From Rhizopus sp. PT2906 (lineage: Eukaryota > Mucoromycota > Mucoromycetes > Mucorales > Rhizopodaceae): a stretch of DNA of 64,000 nt. Position 1 is the stretch's first letter; every line of letters starts with the position of its first letter. Under the pieces are notes generated by a model. It saw nothing but the letters and a program-made list of their open reading frames with translations, was not told the origin of the DNA and did no database searches. The stretch is from assembly GCA_025529335.1 (NCBI GenBank), contig JAMYHX010000177.1:1-64000 (forward strand). Reading direction: 5' to 3'. Positions 35,069-47,199 of this stretch are shown in pieces. A program made the translations under genes and the position numbers.

Positions 35069-37404
35069 ATGGTGTGCCTTGGACCTAGGAAAAAAGAAAA
35101 AAAGGCCAATGGTTCGGAGGAAAGAGGCGTCAAAAAGACTGCTACTTCAAGGCTGAAAAACTCAAAGGCCATCAACAGTTTAACACCTTCTGTTGCTTCA
35201 AGAAAGACGGTAGCCAGTAGTAATCGATCATCACTTGTTGCTCCAGGAGATAGTCATTTACCTAGACCTACTTCACGTACCTCGATTCTCGCTAGTGGTA
35301 AGAGTCCTAATAGGAAATCGCCACCCACGTCAAGACCCACGAGTATCGCAGCTTCCGTAAAAGGCGCAACAACAACAACAACAACAGCCAAGTCCCGCAC
35401 AAGTGGCACTGGCACAGCAGGAAACCGTGCAAGTGTCACTAGTACAGCAGGAAATCGCACAAGTGTTGCTAGTATAGCAGGAAACCGTACAAGTGTCACT
35501 AGTAGTGCAGCATCCACAACGAAGAAGTTTCCTATCAGTGAAATGAAGGAAGAAGTCAAGGACTTAAAAGCCAAGGTAACGTACATTATATCATTTAAGA
35601 ACCTCCCGCTGAGAATATTAATTCTGATTGTATTAAGAATGAAGAAAACCTGAAACTGATTGCTGATCAACAAGCGGAACTTGAACGATTAAAAAAGCAA
35701 CTTCAAGAACAAGAACAGGAAAGCAAACAAGAGCAGCTGCTAGAAAGAGAAAAAGAAATCGAAGAACTTCGCAGTAAATTAGAACAGCTAAATACAAGTC
35801 CGCCTTCGAACGTTGCCCAATCTGATAAAGAAGAAGAACTTGCTCAGAAACAGAGGTTGCTTGAGCAAAAGGAAGCGGAATTGGAGGAACAAAAGCGGTT
35901 GATGGAAGAAAAGGCACCAGAGATTGACCAGGTGGCCCAACAGTTGGAAGAACTGAAACAACAGGCAAGTGACTTTATTATAAACACTGCAAGCATATAA
36001 TGACACACTATTGTAGAATCTACAAGCTGTTCATCAATTGGCAGATAAAGAAAAAGAGTTGGAGGAGCTTCGTTCATTGATCAAAGATAATGAGGCTATA
36101 AATAAGGAAGAAGATAAGGAAGCAGCCCTTAAAAAAATCGAGGACTTGAATCAACAACTCGAGGTAATACTGAATGTACATGAATTCAGGGAAACAGTGC
36201 ATAACATTGCGTAAATCATAAAATAGATTCAAAAGAAGGCACATGAAGAAAGTCTTCGCTTGCACGAACAAGCATTAGCAGAAAAAGATCAACTCTTACA
36301 AGAGCAACAAAAGGCAATAGATGAATTAGAAAACAATCATCAAGAAGAGTTACGCAAATTAAAGACAGCACAAAGTTTCAGTATTCTTGCCCTTAAAAAG
36401 AAGCATAAAGAAGACAAATTGCAGCTTGAAAAGCAACTGGAGGAAGCAAGAAAGGAGGCTGAGCAGGATCCTACAGCTGACTCGATTAATGAGCATTTAG
36501 AAAAGATCTTGCAAGAATTTGAGCAGCAGGAACATACCCATGCTGTTCAAATTCAAGATCTCGAAGAATCTCATCAACATGAACTTGATAATCTTGAAAA
36601 CCATCAAAAAGATCAGATGAACAAGTTGAAAAAGACTCAAGGACAAAAGAGAGAGACTTGGACTGAACGTTACTTGCCTACAGAGGCTGTTTCATGGCCA
36701 CATCCTGCTAACGTGCCCAAGTTACGTCCTACACCCACTCTTGTAGAAAGCAAGAGTAAGACCTTGTTAAGAGTATTAGGCAGCTTGCCTGAATATCAAA
36801 AACCCGAACCTATCTTGACCCCACTGGATCCTAAGAAGGTTCAAATCTACTATTCATCTGTCAGCGCTAACCCTGTGGTAAGGATAACAATACCATTAAA
36901 ATAACAATGTGCTTATTGTGTAACTAGATCAAGAGAAATCAAGAACAAATCCAGCAATTGCTCACATCAAACAATATCAAATTCAGTCTAGTTGATGTTG
37001 CTTCTAGTGAGACAGCTAGACAATATGCTAAACGAGCCAACAACAATGGTAGTTCAGAAGGTAGAATCAAAGAATTTCCACAGGTGTTTGTTGGAGGAGA
37101 ATATCGAGGACAATTCAAGGATCTGGTTGAAGCCATTGATGATGAGAAGCTCGACGAATTCTTGAAACCCGCTAAAGAAAGACAGTTTACGGATGAAGAA
37201 AGAGCAGCCATTCAAAAGGCAGAACTGAATGAAGAGCTCAACCAACAAAAGATGATGATGCCACCTATACCAACAACCTTGCCTAAATTAAAGCCCGTGA
37301 ACAAGGTTAAGCCATTAAAGGATTATGACGAGGATGAAGAATTATTAAAGCTCGTTGAACAAGAGTTGATGGAAGGAAAAGAACTTGATTTTGACAACTT
37401 GTAG
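35069..37404 (+). CDS. Coiled-coil protein with C-terminal SH3BGR/glutaredoxin-like domain
   Basis: Five exons (35069-35575, 35638-35964, 36017-36163, 36227-36877, 36928-37404) join in frame to 702 residues. Residues 1-170 are basic, Ser/Thr/Arg-rich and contain a tandem decapeptide repeat. About 170-450 is a long Gln/Glu/Lys coiled coil. From about 535 comes a thioredoxin-fold SH3BGR-type domain, starting VQIYYSSVSANP, with FPQVFVGGEYRGQFKDL near its end, then an acidic tail. No CxxC redox pair is present, as in SH3BGR proteins. Intron 2 (35965-36016) keeps the coil in frame only with a GCAAGT (GC-AG) donor. Role unknown; a cytoskeletal or scaffold role is inferred from the coil. Confidence 0.85.
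35398..35510 (+). repeat. In-frame minisatellite of about 30 nt units
   Basis: Three to four imperfect copies of a 10-codon unit read as TAGNRASVTS with small changes. The unit boundaries coincide with codons, so copy number can change without breaking the coiled-coil/SH3BGR protein. Confidence 0.75.
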
Positions 37405-37671
37405 TAGTAGTAATAATAGTAATATTTGTACAAATAAAAAAAAAAAGAGTCACTTTACTGAAATAATTTGACAACATTTTGATATGCTTATTTACCAACT
37501 ACATACCGTTCTTTTTGCTTTAAACTTGACTTTTGTGTACACAAGATTTCAGCATACAACATACAATGATTGGCTAGGTTTGAAAGCAGTAAAAATTAAA
37601 GTTGTTCCTTAATTTTTTCATTTCTTTTTTCTTCCTTGCATTTTTTTTTCTCCTTCTTTCTTTTTATTGCA

Positions 37672-40255
37672 ATGCAACCAGAAGAATGGCAAATAGTAGA
37701 ATCACCGCTTTCTTCTTCATTTGAGAAAAAGTTAGCACTTAATTTTGAGCGGTTTAATAAAGTGCCTAATTATGACATTGTAATAGATGAAGAAGAAGCT
37801 AACAGTCACTCTGATAATGAAGCCGATACTATTTATGTCAATCACGATATGAATAATGAGCCCATAATATATCATCAATCCTTGTATAAAAATAACAATG
37901 ATGATCCTATAAATTCTGCACTTTTCTTCCCACTATTTATCATGTCTTCTGATCCACCATCAACAAGGGAATCTGACGCTGATAGAAAAGCAAGTTGGCA
38001 AAACATAAATAAAGGTCCATCCTCTCCTTTCCTTTCAAACCCAATAAAGGCCATTAGTGATTCAAAGGAAGGTCATAATTTGAAACAATATGAAGAAAAC
38101 ATGATGCGTCAACAACCACCTGCGGCTGGCTTTACGTTTGATCCGACTCAAATATTTCAAAAAGCACCAGCTGTACAGACGATCACTGACAATATCAATC
38201 AACGCGTAGAAAAACAACAGGCCTTTGCATCATTTAAACCAGCTACTTCACCCATACCAAGCCCATCGAGTAGTCGCCCTATAAAAACCCCAAAGAGAAA
38301 ACCAGCCATCATATTAACAGAACATAAGCAACCACCTATAGACATACATCAGGATGATAGTAATGATGATGACAATGATCATAACAAACCATTGACTGTC
38401 ACTAAGGAAATGTTGTCAAGTTGTATCCGAGTAGCAGAACAAGAGTTCTTGGCGGGAATCTATTTAGAGATTGAAAAGAACTATTCGATTAGCGAATGCT
38501 ACAAGTTAAAGTCTTTGAACCTGAATAGACAAGGAATAACAGCACTCAATAATCTAGGCCAGTGTTTCCCATATCTTGAAAAGCTCAAAGTGTAAGTTAT
38601 ATTCGCATCATACAATGATATCCTTGCTCATTTTTTTTTTTTCGATAGATCACATAATGAACTAACCGAGTTGCATGGTTTACCCGATTCGCTTTGTTAC
38701 CTCTATGCGAATAATAACAGGTACTTTTAGGATGAACACAAATACAGCTTACTTACTCTTAATATGCAGACTTACTTCAATTGACTTGAATAACCTCACA
38801 AGATTACAACAACTTAATTTATCTTACAATTATCTTTCTCAGTTGGAAAACCTATCAGAGCTAAAATCATTAAGAGTATTGGATCTTGGACATAATTTCA
38901 TCAGATCATACTCGCCACTTGGAAAATTAGAGGGGATCGTTAGTCTATCGTTAAAGTCAAATGATATTCATCGCCTGAACGAATTCCAAGATTTCAAGTA
39001 AGTATATTTATGAAAAAAAAAAAAAAAAAAAATCCAATGCTAATAAAGCAGCATAGTCAATGCAGTAATCTCGAAATCTTGGATTTATCATTCAACAGGA
39101 TCGAACGTCTTGAATCTATCGAATCTCTTACTAACCTAAGGGAATTGAATATAGGTAATCATTTTTATGCAATCGTCATTATTTCATATACTCATAAAAT
39201 ATAGATCACAACAATGTCAAAATAGTCAATTTGAATAGACCAATGGAGCGACTTTGCAAACTCAAGCTTAGTTACAACAGATTGAAATCATTTGATATAT
39301 CGTTATTTCCTGATATTAGACTACTTTATCTAGACGACAACCAAATCGAAAGAATCATGGGCGCTGCTTGCACAAAGAGAATGGATACATTTTCTCTTAG
39401 AGACCAAGGAAAGACTAAAGTGTAAGTATGTCAATACTTCCCTCCGTTCTGTACATTTAATCTTTTTTAATAGTGAAATGAATATACAGCATTTACGTGG
39501 TATAAGAAAGCTATATCTATCAGGAAGTCCTTTTAAAAGCTTACATCAAATGTTTGACTTTTACTCATTGGAATACCTTGAGCTATGTGCTGCAGATATA
39601 GAGGAGCTCCCTTCCCAGTTTAGTAAACAAGTGCCTAACCTTGGAACACTGTATTTAAGCATGAATAGAATTGCTGATATACGTCCGCTAAAGAAACTAA
39701 AGTACCTTAAAAAGCTGGTGTTGATCGATAATCGACTTACAAGTCTGAATGAAGTGCTTGGTGTTGTGAAGCGGATGAAGAGACTAGCCTGTTTAGATTT
39801 AAGGTAAAAAAAAAAAAAAAATGTTGTGAATGTAGGTAACGCTCATCTAACGCATACACAACAACAGACAAAACCCAATGTGTACCAACTTTTATCTTCC
39901 TTTAAATCCACCTGCTGTTAAATCACACTCGATACAAAATAATGATCATCGCCTTGACGAGATACCTATTTCTCCCTATATTGCAACTACATTAGATAAC
40001 GAATGGGTTGCTGATGACGAAGTATTTGTGCATTCATTAAGCGATCATTGGAAGACAAGGAGAGCTGTGTACCGATCACTGTTCATATTAGAATGCCCAA
40101 GACTGATCGATTTAGATCACATACCTATACACTCCACTGAGCGAGAGCAGGCTCCTCGTATCATTCAACAATATTCCTTCATCCCTCAAGGTCGCAGTGG
40201 TAGTAGTCATGGTAGTGATTACCTCGACAACTCCGCTTTCCATTATTCTGTGTGA
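37672..40255 (+). CDS. Leucine-rich-repeat scaffold, Nud1/Cdc11/centriolin-like
   Basis: Seven exons (37672-38591, 38649-38720, 38770-38997, 39057-39154, 39205-39421, 39474-39803, 39868-40255) join in frame to 750 residues. The first 280 residues are acidic and disordered. From about 300 a long series of leucine-rich repeats follows, such as LKSLNLNRQGI, LQQLNLSYNYLSQLENL, LEILDLSFNRIERL and LGTLYLSMNRIADI. The end has RQNPMCTNFYLP and FVHSLSDHWKTRRAVYRSLFILECPRL-type segments. That ending is typical of Nud1/Cdc11, the spindle-pole-body scaffold of the mitotic exit/septation initiation network. Introns 3 and 6 contain A runs of 19 and about 16. The name rests on rec alled domain order. Confidence 0.8.
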
Positions 40256-41145
40256 TTGGACACCAAGCATTCGAATTTATGCAGAATGCACTTGTACCTT
40301 TTTATATTTCTTTTCTCCTTTTTTACCTTAATAAACTATTAATATATTGTTTCGCCTGATTAAGGTGAATTTTGGAGCAGGCTTGTGTTTGCATATGACA
40401 GGTTATGTCATGAGTCCTAATGCAAAACAAGTAAATTTCAAGAAACTCAGTTTTTATGTCGTCCAAAATGAAAAAGCCTTTGAATTTTAGGTTTTTTGCC
40501 CCATTGAACTTGTAAGAATTTAAAATGGTGCTTAGAATAGAGAATTCTATAATTGATTGTTTGATGTAGCATACGAATTTATAAAGGATCATCATAATTA
40601 CACTTGGTTGTTTCCACCCTTCTCTCCTTCCTTGTTTGTTACAACTCTCACTCATAAAGATAAAAAAAAAGGCTTTTTACTATTACTGTATATTATTTTA
40701 CATTGCTCAATTCGAAAAAATAAAGAAAAGAACGATTACAGCAACCAAGATCACAAAGCCCAAAGTGTAATGAGATATTCTATACGCATATTTATTAAAC
40801 TTTGTTTGGAAAAAAACGTTTTTTAAATCCCATATTTTTTTGATAGGGTGGTCAACGTGACTATTTATGCTTATGTTATTGTTGTCAGTACGTTTATTCT
40901 CATCATATGCGGCAGAGGAATGCAAAGTAGAATGTACGCTCTACTGTAAGATAAAGAGTGTTATGATGATTCATATCAAACACATCAAAGTAACAAGCTT
41001 TTATTTGTGAGTTTGACTTTTGGCTTTGTGGGAAAATAAAAGCCGTCCTTTAGAATTTCATTGTCCGCACATTGTTATCTTTTTTTTCATCCGCTCTTTG
41101 GTGTTGCTTTTACAGGATTTTGTTTTCTATTTATTTTAAAGATAA
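40256..41145. other. Intergenic, one doubtful minus-strand frame
   Basis: Holds the 3' flank of the LRR gene and the promoter of aspartyl aminopeptidase, with a T-rich leader at 41078-41140. A minus-strand open frame at 40707-40925 ends in a strong hydrophobic helix but has no ATG. Confidence 0.4.
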
Positions 41146-43022
41146 ATGGTTGGCTGTAGTCTACTCAAACAGTTCTCGCGTTCATTTAAGAGATCAAACA
41201 GCCTATCTTCCAGTACAGCTACGATCGTTGGTTCTACACATAAAGTAGACTACTCCACTACAAGCAAAGAAGCGCTTGACTTCCTTGACTTTTTAAACGC
41301 TTCACCTTCGCCCTTCCACGCTGTACATGAAGCATCTGCTCGTCTAGAGAAAGCAGGGTTTCAAAAGATTAGTGAAAAACATGAATGGCACTTGAAAAAG
41401 AAGGGCAAGTATTATTTCACACGAAATGGGTCATCACTGGTTGCCTTTGTTATCGGCGGAGAATATCATGTAGATAAAGGTGGATTTTCTATCGTGGGTG
41501 CACATACGGATTCACCCTGTCTGAAGGTCAAACCGGTCAGTAAAAAGGAACAGCAAGGGTACTTGGAGGTGGGTGTTCAACTATATGGTGGTGGTATTTG
41601 GCATACCTGGTTTGATCGTGATTTGGGTATTGCTGGACGAGTGATGGTAAAACAAGCAGATGGATCCTTTCGACATACACTTGTAGACATCAAAAAGTAA
41701 GCTGATTACCTATGAGCACAACAATGTCTAAAAATGAGATCATCCTTTTGTTTAGGCCTATCTTACGTGTTCCCACATTAGCTATTCATCTGGACGGATC
41801 TGTCAATGATGCGTTTAAATTTAACAAGGAAACTCACATGGTGCCTATTTTAGCAACCGCAGCAAAATCGTAATATGAAACTGTGATACAACTCTATCCC
41901 TGTTGACTGATAGCTTTTGAAAACAATAGAGCACTGAATGAGTTGAAAAAAGGAAATGACGAGACAGATAAACATCATACTGCTTTGATGCACCTGTTAT
42001 CCAACAAGATGAATGTCGACAGTAAGTAAAAAGAAATCACTAAGGTAGAGATATCTTTTCAAACATGTATTTTATATAGTTGATCAAATTCATGATTTTG
42101 AGCTTTGTCTTTTTGACACACAAGCTGCTACCTTGGGTGGCATATATGATGAATTTATCTATTCAGCCAGATTGGACAACTTGGGCATGACTTACTGTTC
42201 ATTGATGGCACTTATAGAATCCAAAAACATTCAAGAGGACAAGAATATTCGACTGATTTCATTATTTGATAATGAAGAGATTGGCAGTACGAGTGCCCAT
42301 GGAGCCAATTCGAACTTGTTACCTAGTACTCTAGAGAGAATAGTAGCCTCGATAAAGCCTTCAGTTAATACCAAACTTGCACTTGAAAAGGCAATTCACA
42401 AAAGTATGCTTGTTAGTGCTGATATGGCACATGCTGTGCATCCTAATTATGCGTAATGGAGATGAAATGTATCTATGTGGATTAATCTGACTATTGATTT
42501 AGGGAGAAATATGAAGAAAATCATCGACCTCAGATGCATAAAGGAACTGTCATCAAAATAAATGCAAATCAGGTATGCTGTCATGTGATCTAATGAACAT
42601 GTCTGTTTAAACCGCGTGAATATAGAAATATGCAACCACTGCAGCAACAAGTTTAATCTTACGCGAAATAGCGCGTCAAAGGAGTATTCCTATACAGGTA
42701 ATGCGAATAAAGATAAACGAAAATACGAGACTCAATTACGAGCATAGGAATTTGTCGTTCGTAATGATTCTCCGTGTGGCTCTACTATTGGACCTATGTT
42801 GAGTGCTAAATTAGGATTACGTACAGTAGGCAAGTATATGCAAACACAACGAATGAAAAAGTGTATTTAACTCTCCTCCTTTTAGATGTTGGCAATCCAC
42901 AATTGAGTATGCATTCTATTAGGGAAATTAGTGGTGTAGATGATGTCAAACATGGCATTAATTTACTAAAGTCCTTCTTTGAACTCTTCCCTGACATTGA
43001 TGCCAAAGTGTTTATAGATTAA
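41146..43022 (+). CDS. Aspartyl aminopeptidase (M18 family)
   Basis: Eight exons (41146-41696, 41756-41869, 41930-42021, 42080-42452, 42503-42572, 42626-42697, 42748-42829, 42886-43022) join in frame to 496 residues. Metal-site motifs are visible: AHTDSP (His about 120), DNEEIGS, DMAHAVHPN and SPCGSTIGP, and the conserved end RTVDVGNPQLSMHSIRE. The enzyme is a large cobalt/zinc peptidase that removes N-terminal Asp or Glu; yeast homologues act in the cytosol and vacuole. An N-terminal Ser/Thr-rich extension of about 38 residues precedes the catalytic domain. Intron 7 (42830-42885) must start with GCAAGT, because only that donor yields the conserved RTVDVGNP. The other introns are GT-AG. Confidence 0.95.
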
Positions 43023-43236
43023 ATTCATCATTTTTCAAGTTATTGTCTTGTTGTCAATTGTTATGTACACTCCGCACTTGTTTTTTATTTTTCTGGTTTG
43101 AGTCCTTTCTCTTTCTTTCTTTCTTTTTTCTTTACTCTCTTTTTATATATAAATATAGCAAAAAGGTTTAAAGAAAAGAGATAAAGAAAACCCTCCTCCT
43201 CTTTTTGATATATTCAACTTGATCAGGCCACTTTAT

Positions 43237-45262
43237 ATGATGTTACCAAGTGTACATTCCTCAAATGACAATGACGATTCAAAGGGTATGCGCGTGTTAC
43301 TATAAAAAGAAGAAAAGGATATTCTGATAAACACTTTATAGGGGAAGATAAACAGAGTAGTGCTGTTGACAGTAGTAACAACCCCACTAGAGCAACGCAA
43401 AATGTTAATAATAGCAATAATGATACAAGTGATATATTGGATCCTATAATGACAGATAGAGAAGCAAATATGCATGTTACCGCCTGGTGAGTGTTATAAA
43501 TATGATAAAATCTGTATTAATCTGTATACTTTTTATGAAGGGCTAGAAGCAATTATGTACAAGAGCGAGATCATAATGTACCTAGGAGAAATATGTATGA
43601 GCACTATAAGGCTCACTGTGCCGCTCGTAATTTAACACCTGTCAATTCAGCAACGTTTGGAAAGTTAATTAGAGTCGTATTTCCTGATTTAAAGACGAGA
43701 CGACTGGGCGTTCGAGGTCAATCAAAGTATCATTACTGTGGAATAAGAGTTAGGGCAAGCAATGAACCTAATCAGATGTAAAGCAACTGCATGATGATGA
43801 AGTATTTATCATTGACTTTTTATATATTAGAAGTGATCAAATTTTGACAATAACTGAGGACAACAGTGGCAGTACAAGAGATAATATATCAACAAGCCCA
43901 AGCGCTGCTTCTTCTGTTCACTCCACTGCCAGTAATATATTGGATCCATCTATTTCTATTCAATTACCTCCTTTTATGAAACCAAATATCCTCTCTTATC
44001 CTCACACAAATGAATTGGATGCTACCATTCATTCTTTTATTTCTGCTTATGAGAACCACTGTAGACAGATATTATATCTGATTACACATCATCAAGTTGA
44101 TAAAGTTCAACAAGTAATGGCCCTATTTTATGACCGTATGCCTGAAAACTTTCAACTCTTGATACATGAAGTACCTGAAATAACTGAAGCTGTTTGGAGA
44201 TATGATAGCTTATTTTATGATGTAAGCGACATATTTCATACTTATACAATGCTCATATCTTTATTTAGACAATAATCGAAAGATTCCTTCCTACTGTGAA
44301 CTATCCTCTAAGTCAAGCCATGATGATCACCCTGCGTACTTATACTCGTGAATTATCAAACTATATTGGCGCCTTTGTCTCTCGATTTCCAATCAATTTT
44401 TATCAAAAGAAATTTGATGGTAAAAAAAAAATAGCCCCTTCCTATGTTATTGTTCAATAGTTACGAAAAAGAAGTTGATAGTTGCTCGTATCTTTGCAGC
44501 CAAGTTTAGAAGACATCTTTCATTAAATCATGCAGCACAAACAGCCACAGCTGTATTAAACATGCCAGAGTGTTTATCAGCCATGAGAAAAGATTGGGAA
44601 CAGTTGGACTTTGATGGCCTATTGGATCAAACATTATGGGTCTGTGATTGCAACACGACAGACATTAGGCATATTCGTAAGTTGACATCATATTATTGTA
44701 TTCATTGACTCATGCTATATTAAAGTAAATCAGGAGATCTATGATTTATTAACCGTCAAAATCAGTCTGGATCACTGGATGAATTGGGTTTCAAACATTG
44801 TTGACAGCTACTTGAAAAAGTTTACTCCTGTAAGATGGGTTTTCTATTATTTGAATCTATACTCATCACTTTACTAGTCTTCTTCTAATGATGCAAGTCA
44901 TTATCTTGCTCAAGCAAAGCAATTCCTATTAAAATGGAACTTTTATACTTCTCTTATCATGAAGGGTTTAGCTCGTCAAAATGCAAGAAGTTTTAGTAAG
45001 CTTTGTTTTTGTAAACGTGTTACTTTCTGACACTATTCTTTTTACAATAGGTTCATTTCATACCATTCATTCGTTTCTTGATGATTATGCCCTTTATCTT
45101 GTAGAAGAAACTATTGCTCAGGCTAATTACATATTAATGAGACAACAACAAGTTATCCAACAGGCTGAATCATCCTCAACTGCTACAACTTCCACATCAG
45201 TTACTCGTACAAATATATATTCTTCGCCTTCATCTTCTACCAGCAAGGGAAATCTTTCTTGA
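43237..45262 (+). CDS. RFX-family transcription factor
   Basis: Nine exons (43237-43285, 43342-43486, 43541-43777, 43831-44221, 44269-44419, 44461-44676, 44726-44829, 44878-44995, 45051-45262) join in frame to 540 residues. Residues about 65-140 are a winged-helix RFX domain: WARSNYVQERDHNVPRRNMY, SATFGKLIRVVFPDLKTRRL and GVRGQSKYHYCGIR. The rest matches the RFX B/C/dimerisation layout with long helical segments. In fungi, RFX proteins (Crt1/Sak1/RfxA) control DNA-damage, cell-cycle or morphology genes. A second ATG directly follows the first at 43240. All introns are GT-AG. Confidence 0.93.
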
Positions 45263-45647
45263 TCTGTAACCACTCTGAAAAAAAGAATATCTTGCTTGTC
45301 CATACTATATATATATCCGCAGATTCCTCCTCCCCTATATTATATACATATATACACAAATGATGTATAGGATTTATGCATGCTCTTTAATTTTTTGCTG
45401 TAATATATAATACCCCCTAGTACATTTATAATGCTACTTTTTTCTTTATTTTCTAAAATAAACAACCTTTTGCTCATTTTATGTCTTTAAATGCTTGATA
45501 TATCCATCTCTCATTTTATTCCTAGAAGTTATTAAGAAATAAAGCTTGATTATGCAAATGCACTACATTTGTGACTGCATATTTATATTGTGACCTAAGC
45601 TGTAGTGCGCCTAGCATTGACCTTTATTTTTTGCTTTTTTCACTATT

Positions 45648-45705
<58 letters not shown>

Positions 45706-45730
45706 CTTATTTCTTATTTCTTATTACTCT
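45263..45730. other. Spacer with poly-T tract
   Basis: The 3' flank of the RFX gene (TA-rich, several polyadenylation-like AATAAA) and the promoter of the fructosamine kinase gene, dominated by a poly-T run at 45650-45705. Confidence 0.6.
45650..45705 (+). repeat. Uninterrupted T run of 56 nt
   Basis: A pure T homopolymer ending 26 nt before the fructosamine kinase ATG. Length in the assembly may be approximate. Two long phenylalanine-rich open frames across it are artefacts. Confidence 0.9.
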
Positions 45731-46695
45731 ATGACAGGAAGCCATTATATTACTGAAAAGATAAAAAACCTTGGCCTATGCTCAGCTGTTCACAACATAA
45801 AACCTCTCTCTGGAGGAAGTATTAGCCAAGCTGCAAAATATGCAACAGACAAAGGAGACTTTTTTGTCAAAGTACGTGTCAAAAATAGGCTAAACGCGTG
45901 CACGCGCACACATACTTTAATCCACTTGTATAGACAAATAGGGATTCAGAGGCATATAAATGGTTCAAGGCGGAATCATTAGCTCTCGAACGTATCAATC
46001 GTGCGGTTCCAGACTTTGCTCCAAGACCCATCCATTACCAAGAAAGTAGTACAGACAACGAGCAAGCATTTATCGTGACAGAATACGTGCCAATGGCAGG
46101 AAAGGCATCTGGACGCGATATCCAAGAAAAGCTAGGTATCTCTCTTGCTCAGATGCATTCCAAGGGAACAAGCGATAAGTTCGGGTTTGATATTACATCA
46201 TATTGTGGAACAACAGAACTCGACAATAGCTGGTGTACTGACTGGTGTCAGTTTTGGTGTAAGCAGCGCATGGAGCCGCTTTTCAATCAGGTACGAGGAA
46301 GGAATAAAGATATCGATCGGTACGGTAAGGAACTGTGTTCTCGTATGGAACATTGGCTAGGATCCGATACGTTGCCTAATATAAAACCTGCACTCCTTCA
46401 TGGAGATCTGTGGAGTGGTAACTGGGCAGTTCATGCAAACACCAAACAGCCCATCATCTTTGATCCTGCGGCTTACTATGGACATAATGAAGCTGAGTTT
46501 GGTATGATGAAAATGTTTGGTGGAGTCAGCCAAGCATGCTTTGACGCGTATGATGACATTTCTGAAACTCCTGTGATTGAAGGAAGAGAAGAGCGAGTGA
46601 TGATTTATGAGCTATACCATCATCTTAATCATTATGCCATGTTTGGGGGAAGTTATGCAAGTGGTTGTATAGATATTATGGAGAGACTATTGTAA
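45731..46695 (+). CDS. Fructosamine/ketosamine-3-kinase family protein
   Basis: Two exons (45731-45871, 45934-46695) join in frame to 300 residues. The aminoglycoside-kinase-like fold is clear: PLSGGSISQAAKY as P-loop analogue, FFVK with the ATP lysine, E in AESLALERI, catalytic HGDLWSGNW at about 202 and metal-binding IIFDPAAYYGHNEAEFGM. Enzymes of this family phosphorylate sugars bound to protein lysines so that the adducts fall off. The intron (45872-45933) is GT-AG. The ATG lies directly behind a poly-T leader. Confidence 0.93.
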
Positions 46696-47163
46696 ATTAG
46701 TAATATATTGATGATCCAAAAGTCAACTGTCTTTGTTTTTAATCATGAGACATAAACAACAGAGTAACAATGACCATTCATTAACTGCTGTTCTGCAGAA
46801 GATATTAAGAAATCGATTTTGATCTGTTGGAAACAATGAAATAAAAGGAGAATAATCTCTAAAGACTAGAAGAATCACTATTGTTTGTATTAAAGTATGT
46901 CTTACGGATCCAAAAACAAGGTTTGAAGAATGTCTCTCCTCTAAATTAAAAGGCATACTTGTTGCTCTCTCTCCCAGGCTCTTGAGATGGTAATAGAGCT
47001 CCGGTAATGCGTAATAAAGTATTGATTCTTTTAATACTATTTCCTCAGTTCATTTTTACGCTTTTTCTGCGATAGGACCATCCGATGTATCCCTTTACTC
47101 CCCCGTAGCGGTGTGATTTTTAACTCCTGCCAAAATAAAAATTACCTTTTGCTTATTTTTCTC
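46696..47163. other. Intergenic spacer
   Basis: Nothing gene-like. It holds the 3' flank of the kinase gene and the promoter of the small SxIP protein gene. Confidence 0.4.
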
Positions 47164-47199
47164 ATGGAAACCACGAGAAATTTTCTTTTCCTTAAATGA
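47164..47199 (+). promoter_or_regulatory. Upstream ORF whose stop overlaps the next start codon
   Basis: An ATG at 47164 opens an 11-codon frame whose TGA (47197-47199) overlaps the ATG at 47196-47198 in the arrangement ATGA. If both are on the mRNA, translation of the main frame would need leaky scanning or termination-coupled reinitiation. The transcript start is not known. Confidence 0.45.

Noticed and set aside
40707..40925. Minus-strand frame ending in a hydrophobic helix (possible tail-anchored protein)
   Set aside because: It starts with TTG, no ATG-bearing upstream exon could be joined in frame, and the composition is otherwise AT-driven.
45571..45982. Phenylalanine-rich frames across the poly-T tract
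   Set aside because: They are translations of the homopolymer; the real kinase start is the ATG at 45731.
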